A program made the translations under genes and the position numbers. Under the pieces are notes generated by a model. That model did not search any database, was not told where the DNA came from, and worked only from the letters and a program-made list of their open reading frames with translations. 14,119 nt of DNA, taken from positions 1 to 14,119 of the forward strand of contig JAJUHR010000013.1 of the NCBI GenBank assembly GCA_029267795.1. Direction: 5' to 3'. Below are positions 1-5,988 of this stretch, piece by piece (position 1 is the first letter of the stretch; every line of letters starts with the position of its first letter). The DNA is from Planctomycetota bacterium. GTDB taxonomy: Bacteria > Planctomycetota > Phycisphaerae > Phycisphaerales > Phycisphaeraceae.

Positions 1-56
1 GGATGATGGGGATGGGTCGAAGCTCGTCGGGAGGGCCTCGTTATCCCGCCAGCCGG

Positions 57-90
57 GGCCGATCGGGGTTACACTCCCCCCTTATTGGCC
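57..90. other. Imperfect hairpin in the left-edge non-coding region (1-239)
   Basis: The first 239 bases hold no gene I can support. The only clear structure is an inverted repeat: 57-63 pairs with 84-90 (seven pairs, one of them G-U), and inside it 65-68 pairs with C bases at 76-79, leaving a seven-base loop. It is not followed by a T run, so an intrinsic terminator for a gene left of the window is possible but unproven. I could not fix a promoter for the downstream antiporter gene with confidence. Confidence 0.3.
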
Positions 91-239
91 TGCTCTGGCC
101 GCCCGACCAATCGACAGGCGTAGTCAACCGATAGTTTTCAAGCGACGCCGTGGTATCTTTAGCGGTGGGATCACCATGGGGATGGTATCTGGCTGACCCG
201 ACCACGGGGTCACCCATTGCCCAGGAGCGTTGGACGTTG

Positions 240-2105
240 ATGACGACGTGGCTGGCAGCGGGCGGTGGGGTTCTCAGCCGGGAGCAGGTGATGATCCTGC
301 TGCTGTCGCTGGCCATGCTGCTGTGGCTGGCGCGGGGCCTGGGCGAGCTGGCGCGGCAACTGAGGCAGCCGACGATCCTGGGCGAGCTGATGGCTGGGGT
401 GCTGCTGGGGCCGACCGTGCTGGGCTACTTCTACCCGGAGTCCTACGCCTGGCTGTTCCCGGCGGAGGGGCCGGTCCGCATCGCGCTGGAGGCGATGTTC
501 GACATCGCCGTGGTGCTGCTGCTGCTGGTGGCGGGGATGGAGGTGGAGTTGTCCACGGTCTGGCGGCAGGGGCGGTCGGTCATTGCGCTTAGCGCCACCA
601 GCATCGTGATCCCGTTCCTGGTTGGGTTCGGCGTCGCGTGGCTGGCTCCGGCGTGGGTCGGGCTCGACCAAGCGGACCCGCGGACCCCGCATTTGCCGTT
701 CGCGCTTTTCATCGGCGTGGCCTTGTCGATCACGGCCCTGCCGGTGGTCGCCAAGATCATGATGGACCTGAAGGTCGCCCGGACCGCCTTCGGCACCATG
801 GTGCTTTCCACCGCGGTGATGGATGACTTTGTCGGGTGGATCGGCTTCGCCATGATCCTGGCCATGATCGAGCCGGGCAGCTCGTGGGCGGCGGCGAACG
901 CCGTGATCGAAGGGGCTTCCAGCGCGATCGAGGCGGTTCGGAACGTCGGGGGCACCCCTGAGGGGGGAGGGCATTTGGCCGTCCCGGGTTTGCCTGTGAC
1001 CATCCTGCTGACCATCGGATATACGGCCCTGGTGCTCACGGTGGGCCGGTTCCTCTTCGACCGCGCCATGAAGTTCTTTCAGACGTACATCCGCGGCACG
1101 GAGGGCGTGCTGGGGTTTATCATCGTCGTCGCGTTCGTGGGGGCCGCGTTCACCCAGTACATCGGCATGCACTCGGTGTTCGGGGCGTTCATGATCGGGG
1201 TGGCCATCGGCAATTCCCGCCACCTGCGGCCCCAGACGCGCGAAACGATCTACCAGTTCATCACCCACTTCTTCGCCCCGCTGTTCCTGGCGAGCATCGG
1301 CCTGCGGGTGAACTTCATCGCTAATTTTTCGCTGGTGCCGGTGCTGGTGGTGCTCGGGGTCGCGATGGCGGGCAAGATTATGGGGGCCTTCGCCGCGGCG
1401 ATCACCACCGGCATCGGGCCGCGCAGGTCCCTGGCCCTGGGGTTTGCGCTGTCCGCGCGCGGGGCGATGGAGATCATCCTGGGCAAGCTGGCGTTGCAAT
1501 ACGGCCTGATCACCGAGAAGGTGTTCGTCCCGATCGTGATCATGGCCCTGGTGACCAGCCTGATCAGCGGGCCGGCGATCCAGAAGCTGCTGCGGCTGGG
1601 GCGCAAACGGCCGCGCCGCCTGGCCAACTACTTGACGCCGGAGCAATTCATCCCCGCGCTAAAGTCCGGCGATGCCCGCGAGGCGATCCGAGAACTGAGC
1701 GTGCGTGCCGGCCAGCTCACCGGGCTCAACCCCGCCCAGATCGACCACGCCGTGTGGACGCGGGAGCAGATCGTGCGGACCGGGATCAACGGCGGGCTGG
1801 CGATCCCCCACGCCCGGTTGGACGAAGTAACCAAGCCCGTGATCGTCTTCGGACGCAGCGAAAAAGGGGTAGATTTTCAAGCCCCCGACGGGCAGCTGGC
1901 CCAATTGATCTGCCTGATCCTGCTGCCTACCCGCGAACCCGAACTGCACATCCAGATGCTCGGCCTGATCGCCCAGACTTTTGCTCACGATCAGACCCGG
2001 GAGCGGGCGATCCAGGCCTGCGACTTTAACGAGCTGATCGACGCGCTTCGGCTCGCCCCGATGGACGCTGCCAGTCCCGCCTCGGCCGCCCCGGCAGCCG
2101 CGTAG
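240..2105 (+). CDS. CPA2-type cation:proton antiporter with C-terminal PTS EIIA domain
   Basis: This is an integral membrane monovalent cation/proton exchanger of the CPA2 (Kef/NapA-like) superfamily fused to a cytoplasmic EIIA domain of the fructose/nitrogen PTS type. Residues about 15-460 form a dozen or so hydrophobic segments. They include the family motif SITALPVVAKI and the paired aspartates of VMDDFVGW (D195, D196), the expected cation/proton site; a DD pair is usually linked to electrogenic exchange. Residues about 470-605 are EIIA-like and keep the phosphorylatable histidine in AIPHARLD (H524). The ATG at 240 is chosen because AGGAG lies at 223-227; the TTG at 237 is equally well spaced, and the frame stays open upstream to a GTG at 150. 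No other PTS protein is in the window, so the phosphate donor is unknown. The transported ion cannot be told from sequence. The family call is firm; the regulatory role of the EIIA part is inference. Confidence 0.9.
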   Translation: MTTWLAAGGGVLSREQVMILLLSLAMLLWLARGLGELARQLRQPTILGELMAGVLLGPTVLGYFYPESYAWLFPAEGPVRIALEAMFDIAVVLLLLVAGMEVELSTVWRQGRSVIALSATSIVIPFLVGFGVAWLAPAWVGLDQADPRTPHLPFALFIGVALSITALPVVAKIMMDLKVARTAFGTMVLSTAVMDDFVGWIGFAMILAMIEPGSSWAAANAVIEGASSAIEAVRNVGGTPEGGGHLAVPGLPVTILLTIGYTALVLTVGRFLFDRAMKFFQTYIRGTEGVLGFIIVVAFVGAAFTQYIGMHSVFGAFMIGVAIGNSRHLRPQTRETIYQFITHFFAPLFLASIGLRVNFIANFSLVPVLVVLGVAMAGKIMGAFAAAITTGIGPRRSLALGFALSARGAMEIILGKLALQYGLITEKVFVPIVIMALVTSLISGPAIQKLLRLGRKRPRRLANYLTPEQFIPALKSGDAREAIRELSVRAGQLTGLNPAQIDHAVWTREQIVRTGINGGLAIPHARLDEVTKPVIVFGRSEKGVDFQAPDGQLAQLICLILLPTREPELHIQMLGLIAQTFAHDQTRERAIQACDFNELIDALRLAPMDAASPASAAPAAA

Positions 2106-2169
2106 GCGGCGGGGCGAAGCCTCGCCCTGCGAACTGGGGCACGCTGCGCTTAGCCCCAGGCACCCAGCG

Positions 2170-2243
2170 TTCCTCAGATGGGGCAGGACAAAGCGTAGTG
2201 ATGCCCCGGCATGTGCTGCGGTGTCGCTTCGCTCCGCCACAGG
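2170..2243 (+). repeat. Two-hairpin dispersed element, copy 1
   Basis: Read on the plus strand, 2190-2243 aligns without gaps to the minus strand of 5911-5858, with about 43 of 54 bases identical. Before that, TTCCTCAGAT at 2170-2179 matches TTCCCCAGAT at 5936-5927, after a five-base length difference. The element is one hairpin with GGGGCA/TGCCCC arms, then a five-base spacer, then an imperfect hairpin around TGTCGCTTCGCTCC. It starts 65 bases after the stop of the antiporter gene and reads in its sense direction. Unlike copy 2, its spacer is CATGT rather than five T, so it is a poorer terminator. Confidence 0.7.
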
Positions 2244-2301
2244 CACCCCCGCACACGCTACGGTTGGTCGCGTGGCGGGCCCGCTGCGCTTGACCCGCCC
2301 T

Positions 2302-2326
2302 GCAAAGAAGGTGCACACAGCGCACC
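2302..2326 (-). terminator. Possible weak intrinsic terminator of the radical SAM gene
   Basis: On the minus strand, directly after the TAG stop at 2329-2327, GGTGC pairs with GCACC across a seven-base loop and is followed by TTCTTTG. The stem is short and the T run is broken, so this is a weak candidate. Confidence 0.35.
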
Positions 2327-3268
2327 CTACGCCAATGTTTCGCCCACGCCGTAGTAGGTCTGCGCGGGCACGTCGGGCAGCCGTTGGTGGAAGCGTGCAG
2401 CCAACCGGTCGAGCTGCGTGGCGTTCAGGGGGGCGACGTACCGCTCGGCCGTTTGCCGGGCGATCGTGTAAAGCTGGACCAGTTGGATCCGGCACCCGCC
2501 GGCGATCAGTTCCTGCAGCCGATCCAGGTACGCGTCGAACTCGGCGTCGGGCGTCGGCTGGCCGCGCACGCACATGAACAGCGATTGGATCACGATCGGC
2601 CGGTCGCGTCCGCAGGCGAGGATCTGCCCCAGCACGCGTTGCAGCGGGATGCTCGTGCGGTCGATCAGCCGGTAGTACGCTTCCGTGCCGGCGTCGAGCT
2701 TGGCCCAGACTTCGCCCTGGTTTTCATCCAACAGCTTCAGGCCGCGTTGCACCGCCGGGCGGTCGAACATCGTCGCGTTGGTGATCACGACGATCTTCAC
2801 ATCGCGCAGCCCGTTGGAGCGTTTGAGGTCGGCGGCGATCCGGCAGGCCTCGTCGAAGCGTGGGTACGCGGTTGGCTCTCCGTCGCCGGAAAACGCGATG
2901 TCGTTGATCCGCCACAGGTGCTGGGGGGCGCGATCGAAAGGCGGGTGGCGCCAGATGTCCCCGCTCACCGCCAGCCCCAACATCTGGTCCAGCTCATCGC
3001 GGAGTTGCGCCAAGTCGACGTCCTTCCGGGGGGGCGGAATGGTCCGATCCACGCAGCAGTAGATGCAGTCGAAGTTGCACGCCTTGTCGATGTTGAGGTT
3101 GACCCCGATCGACAGGCCGCGGCTTCGCCGGCTGAGCACGGGGTAGACGTAGTGGAAGTCGCGCCACACCCGGGGGTGGGCGGCGAACGCCTGTTGAAGG
3201 GTGGACGTGGCCCGCGCCGCCAAGCTGATCGGCTCCGGGGCCGCGGTTTTTTCGGGGGTTTCGGACAT
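2327..3268 (-). CDS. Radical SAM protein, COG0731-like, function unknown
   Basis: This is a soluble iron-sulphur enzyme of the radical SAM superfamily. The cluster-binding motif is KACNFDCIYCC (C64, C68, C71, with an extra adjacent C72), and SGDGEPTAYP at about 147-156 is the GGE-like strand that contacts SAM. Residue numbers use the ATG at 3268, giving 313 residues. The best likeness I recall is the COG0731 group often labelled wyosine-synthetase-like; bacteria do not make wyosine, so that label should not be taken as function. There is no obvious C-terminal auxiliary cluster motif. A TTG at 3298 could extend it by ten residues, but ATG 3268 is preferred because a TATAAT sits at 3280-3275. 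No Shine-Dalgarno sequence is visible before the ATG. It lies 66 bases downstream of the acyl-CoA ligase gene on the same strand, but nothing links their roles. The superfamily is certain; the substrate is unknown. Confidence 0.88.
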   Translation of the reverse strand: MSETPEKTAAPEPISLAARATSTLQQAFAAHPRVWRDFHYVYPVLSRRSRGLSIGVNLNIDKACNFDCIYCCVDRTIPPPRKDVDLAQLRDELDQMLGLAVSGDIWRHPPFDRAPQHLWRINDIAFSGDGEPTAYPRFDEACRIAADLKRSNGLRDVKIVVITNATMFDRPAVQRGLKLLDENQGEVWAKLDAGTEAYYRLIDRTSIPLQRVLGQILACGRDRPIVIQSLFMCVRGQPTPDAEFDAYLDRLQELIAGGCRIQLVQLYTIARQTAERYVAPLNATQLDRLAARFHQRLPDVPAQTYYGVGETLA

Positions 3269-3274
3269 CGGAGC

Positions 3275-3280
3275 ATTATA
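3275..3280 (-). promoter_or_regulatory. Consensus -10 box (TATAAT) next to the radical SAM start
   Basis: The minus strand reads TATAAT with its last base seven positions before the A of the ATG at 3268. A transcript started at the usual distance would begin at or within a base or so of the start codon. I see no good -35 hexamer at 16-18 bases spacing. Confidence 0.4.
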
Positions 3281-3334
3281 GGGAGGGGGTGCTCGCAACT
3301 TGATGTGGGCAGCGCCGGGCGGCTCCGCGGTGCC

Positions 3335-4864
3335 TCACGCCTGAAGCCGCCGACGGAGGATCTTGCCGGTCGGGCTGCGGGGCAGGGCGTCGACGTGACG
3401 CACCTCCCGCGGGACCTTGTAGTGCGCCAAATGCTCCCGGCACCATCTGCGCAGCGCGGTTTCATCGAACACCTGGCCATCCCGTAACTCGACGAAGGCG
3501 ATCGGCACCTCGCCGCGGACCGGGTCCTGCTGGCCGATCACCGCTGAGTCCTTCACCGCCGGGTGCTTGTTGAGCACCTCCTCGATCTCGCGGGGGAACA
3601 CGTTCTCGCCGCCGATGATGAGCATCTCCTTCTTGCGGCCGGTGATGTAAAGGAACCCGTCGTGATCGAGGCAGCCGACGTCGCCGGTCCGGAAGAACCG
3701 CGCGGTCTGGCTGGGTTGGCCGCCCAGGGGCAGTGGCAGATCCACGAACGCCTGCCGGGTCATCTCGGGCAGGCGCCAGTAGCCGGGCATGACGTTGGGG
3801 CCGCTGATCAGGATCTCGCCCTCTTGGCCGGCGGGCAGCGGGCGGTCGCGATCGTCAACGACGATCACCTTGACGCCCGGCAGCGCGGTGCCCACCGAAC
3901 GGCGTTTGAACCGCTGCGGCGTGGACCAGTTCGTGATCGGGGCGGTCTCCGTCAGCCCGTAGCCTTCCAAGATGCGCAGGTTCAGGCGGTTTTCGAATTG
4001 TTCGAACGTGCTCTGGGGCAGGGGCTCCCCTCCGGAGATCGCCAGGCGGATGGAGCTGAGGTCCTCCGCGGACAGGTCCTTGACGCTCAGCAGGGCCCCG
4101 TACATCGAGGGGATTGCCATGAACACGTCCGGCCGGTGGGTGCGGATCAGGCTCACGATCCGCTGTGGGATAAAGCGCGCCGAATACACCACCTTGGCGC
4201 CCGCCACCATCGGGATCAGCGTCAGAGCGGTGAACCCGAAGCTGTGGAACTGCGGGAGCACCCCCAGGAACACGTCCGCCTGGGACAGGCCCGCGTGGCG
4301 GATGCCGGCTTCCACGTTGCTGCGCAGGTTGCCGTGGGTGAGCATGACGCCCTTGGGTCGGCCGTTTGTGCCGGAGGTGTACAGCAACGCCGCCAGATCG
4401 TCGCGGTGCGCCACCGGGGGCCATCGCACGGGCGGCACCCCTGAAAAATCCAGCGTCTCCAGGTGGATCAGCTGGATATCGGGCGGGATCCCCGGCGGTC
4501 GAACCTCCCCGCCAGCGCCCGCCGCCGCGCCCGCTAGGTGCGCCAGCATCGGCCCGACCGTGACGATCGTGTCGATCCCGCTGTCGCGGATCACGTAGCC
4601 GAGCTCCTCTGCGGTGAGCAGGTAATTCAGCGGCACCGCGGCCCGTCGCGCCAGCCAGGTCCCCACCAGGGCGATCTGAAAGGCGCCGCTGGTCGGCAGC
4701 AGGATTCCGATATTGGGCCGCGCGGTGGACGTCTCGAACTTGTCGGCCAAAAACATCGCCCCGCCCAGCACTTGGCCGTAGGTGTAGCTGCGCTGGTCAT
4801 CGACCGCGGCGACCCGCTTGGGCACCGCTAGGCATCGCTTGACGATCGGCCAGAGCATGCTCAT
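3335..4864 (-). CDS. AMP-forming acyl-CoA synthetase / AMP-binding ligase
   Basis: This enzyme of the ANL superfamily activates a carboxylic acid, probably a fatty acid, with ATP to an acyl-adenylate and then transfers it, normally to CoA. All core motifs are visible, numbered from the ATG at 4864 (509 residues): the P-loop YTSGTNGRPKG at 162-172, EGYGLTE at 300-306, the aspartate of FRTGDVG at about 395, the hinge GRKKEMLIIGGEN at 409-421, and the catalytic lysine in PRSPTGKIL (K501). It is full length for the family, with no fused carrier or reductase domain. ATG 4864 is preferred over GTG 4885 because GGAG lies nine bases before it. The gene is divergent from the lipoprotein gene and upstream of the radical SAM gene. 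The preferred acyl chain cannot be read from sequence; fatty acyl-AMP or aryl ligase activity remains possible. Confidence 0.9.
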   Translation of the reverse strand: MSMLWPIVKRCLAVPKRVAAVDDQRSYTYGQVLGGAMFLADKFETSTARPNIGILLPTSGAFQIALVGTWLARRAAVPLNYLLTAEELGYVIRDSGIDTIVTVGPMLAHLAGAAAGAGGEVRPPGIPPDIQLIHLETLDFSGVPPVRWPPVAHRDDLAALLYTSGTNGRPKGVMLTHGNLRSNVEAGIRHAGLSQADVFLGVLPQFHSFGFTALTLIPMVAGAKVVYSARFIPQRIVSLIRTHRPDVFMAIPSMYGALLSVKDLSAEDLSSIRLAISGGEPLPQSTFEQFENRLNLRILEGYGLTETAPITNWSTPQRFKRRSVGTALPGVKVIVVDDRDRPLPAGQEGEILISGPNVMPGYWRLPEMTRQAFVDLPLPLGGQPSQTARFFRTGDVGCLDHDGFLYITGRKKEMLIIGGENVFPREIEEVLNKHPAVKDSAVIGQQDPVRGEVPIAFVELRDGQVFDETALRRWCREHLAHYKVPREVRHVDALPRSPTGKILRRRLQA

Positions 4865-4935
4865 CCACCCGTTCTCCAAACCCACTCTGCCGGCATGTGT
4901 GAGCTCCCGATGCTGCAGGGTGTCCTGCGGACGAT

Positions 4936-4964
4936 TTCAGGACGCCGAGGCGCCAAGGTATGAT
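4936..4964 (+). promoter_or_regulatory. Candidate promoter for the SPOR lipoprotein gene
   Basis: TATGAT at 4959-4964 matches the -10 consensus in five of six positions. Seventeen bases upstream, TTCAGG at 4936-4941 is a poor -35. It lies in the divergent gap between the acyl-CoA ligase and the lipoprotein. It would give a leader of about 50 bases to the ATG at 5021. I found no comparable box for the ligase on the other strand. Confidence 0.3.
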
Positions 4965-5020
4965 CTTCGCCGTACATGATAAATACCAGGATGAATCCTG
5001 GAGAAGGACGCAGGTGGCCC

Positions 5021-5818
5021 ATGCGAAAGTGGGATCCATCGTCGATCGTAGTGTCGGTGGCCGTGTGCCTTGGGTTGATGGGGTTGGGGGGCTGCGCCTC
5101 TGCGAGTTCGTCCCGCCTGGACGCGGCCCGCAAGGCCTACGACCGCGGCAACTACGCCCAAGCGTACCGCGACGCGCAGTTGGCCGTGCGCTCGTCCGAT
5201 CCAGCGGTGGCCGACGAGGCGGCGTACATCGCTGGCCTGTCCGCTTATCACATGCAGGACCTGTCCAACGCCCAGCGGTATTTGCAGGCCGCCGCCCGCA
5301 GCAACAAGCAGGACATCGCCAACGACGCTCAGGCGCTGCTGGGGATGGTCTATGCCCAGCGGGGCCAGTACGAGCCGGCGGTCCGCACGTTTCTGGACGC
5401 GGCCCGGCGACTCAAGGGCCAGCAACGCGCCAACGCGTATTACTACGCGGGGGTGACTCAGCAGAAGCTCGGGGAATGGGAGGACGCCCGCAAGAGCCTG
5501 GATCAGGCGAGGCGCTACAGCCAGGACCCGGACTTTCAGCGGATGGTGACCACGGCCCTGAAGACGACGGGTTATACCCTGCAGTTCGGGGCCTTCGCCG
5601 ATCAGGCCAAGGCTTACAAGATGGCGCAGACGCTGGCGCCGCAGACCGTGCAACACGGGCTTGAATCGCCCCACTTGGTCCACGCGACCGACGCCCAGGG
5701 GCGGGAGCTGGTCCTGGTGCAGGTCGGCCGGTTCGCCACGTACACCTCGGCGTCCTCAGCCCGAGGCCACTTCCACGCCGAATCCCCGATCGTTGTCCCC
5801 ATCACGAGCGAAAAATAA
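5021..5818 (+). CDS. TPR-repeat lipoprotein with C-terminal SPOR domain
   Basis: This is a probable envelope protein that binds peptidoglycan. Starting at ATG 5021 (265 residues), it begins MRKWDPSS, followed by a hydrophobic stretch ending in LGGC, so cysteine 25 is the likely lipidated residue after signal peptidase II cleavage. Residues about 32-175 are helical repeats of TPR type (ARKAYDRGNYAQAYRDA, then similar units with the pattern A-Y-x-G-x-x-x-G). Residues about 184-262 match a SPOR domain: YTLQFGAFADQAKA, then LVLVQVGRFATYTSA. SPOR domains bind glycan strands stripped of stem peptides, often at division sites. Two upstream in-frame ATGs (4976, 4991) would place extra residues before the signal peptide, so they are less likely. 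AGGTGG lies just before 5021 and GAGAAGGA a little further up. It is a lone gene with no operon partner. The domain call is strong; a division role is inferred. Confidence 0.85.
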   Translation: MRKWDPSSIVVSVAVCLGLMGLGGCASASSSRLDAARKAYDRGNYAQAYRDAQLAVRSSDPAVADEAAYIAGLSAYHMQDLSNAQRYLQAAARSNKQDIANDAQALLGMVYAQRGQYEPAVRTFLDAARRLKGQQRANAYYYAGVTQQKLGEWEDARKSLDQARRYSQDPDFQRMVTTALKTTGYTLQFGAFADQAKAYKMAQTLAPQTVQHGLESPHLVHATDAQGRELVLVQVGRFATYTSASSARGHFHAESPIVVPITSEK

Positions 5819-5857
5819 AGCGGGCTGCGTTTGGATCTACCGGTTTTCAAGGGGCTG

Positions 5858-5936
5858 GCTGTGGTGGAGCGGAGCGACACTACAGCAAAAACCGGGGCAC
5901 CGCTGCGCTTTGCCCCGGCCACCCTAATCTGGGGAA
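5858..5936 (-). repeat. Two-hairpin dispersed element, copy 2
   Basis: Read on the minus strand this is the second copy of the element at 2170-2243. Order: TTCCCCAGAT (5936-5927), the hairpin CCGGGGCA/TGCCCCGG (5918-5911 with 5899-5892, eleven-base loop), five T (5891-5887), then a second hairpin (5886-5878 with 5866-5858, nine pairs on the plus strand including one G-U). It begins about 52 bases after the stop of nuoH and is in the sense direction of that gene, just as copy 1 is for the antiporter gene. Confidence 0.7.
5887..5918 (-). terminator. Intrinsic terminator downstream of nuoH
   Basis: On the minus strand a perfect eight-pair GC-rich stem (CCGGGGCA with TGCCCCGG, eleven-base loop) is followed at once by TTTTT. 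This is the classic layout of a Rho-independent terminator and lies about 70 bases past the nuoH stop. It is part of the dispersed element, so the element seems to double as a terminator here. The remainder of the 5819-5988 gap shows no coding potential. Confidence 0.6.
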
Positions 5937-5988
5937 CTTCACACCCAAACGAAAAACGCCATAAAAAGACGTGAATCGCCCCGGCCGG

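Larger units (their letters stand above)
2106..2326. repeat. Hairpin array filling the convergent junction antiporter / radical SAM
   Basis: This 221-base gap is nearly all palindromes. Stems seen: 2112-2117 with 2122-2127 (GGGCGA, four-base loop, extendable to 2109/2130); 2134-2140 with 2153-2159 (CTGGGGC); 2180-2185 with 2202-2207 (GGGGCA); 2216-2223 with 2235-2242 (imperfect); 2248-2258 with 2270-2279 (ten pairs, one bulged A); 2274-2279 with 2294-2299 (GGCGGG); 2310-2314 with 2322-2326 (GGTGC). The fifth and sixth share 2274-2279, so they cannot form together. Loops of several carry CGCTGCGCTT or a close variant in either orientation. I see no coding potential here. It is probably a cluster of REP-like intergenic palindromes that may also serve as a two-way terminator. 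Confidence 0.7.

Noticed and set aside
3..131. Short plus-strand open frame starting ATGATG at the left edge
   Set aside because: About 43 codons, low-complexity Gly/Ser/Arg/Pro composition, no ribosome binding site visible inside the window and no recognisable motif.
210..1646. Long open frame on the minus strand across the antiporter gene
   Set aside because: Its translation is rich in R, H, Q and P with no domain-like pattern, and it mirrors the GC-rich third positions of the clear antiporter gene on the plus strand. Similar frames opposite the radical SAM, ligase, nuoH, murA and yhaM genes were dismissed for the same reason.
4911..4929. Near-palindrome CTGCAGG-GTGT-CCTGCGG in the ligase/lipoprotein gap
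   Set aside because: One mismatch and a short span; no repeat elsewhere in the window and no regulator gene beside it, so I cannot call it an operator.
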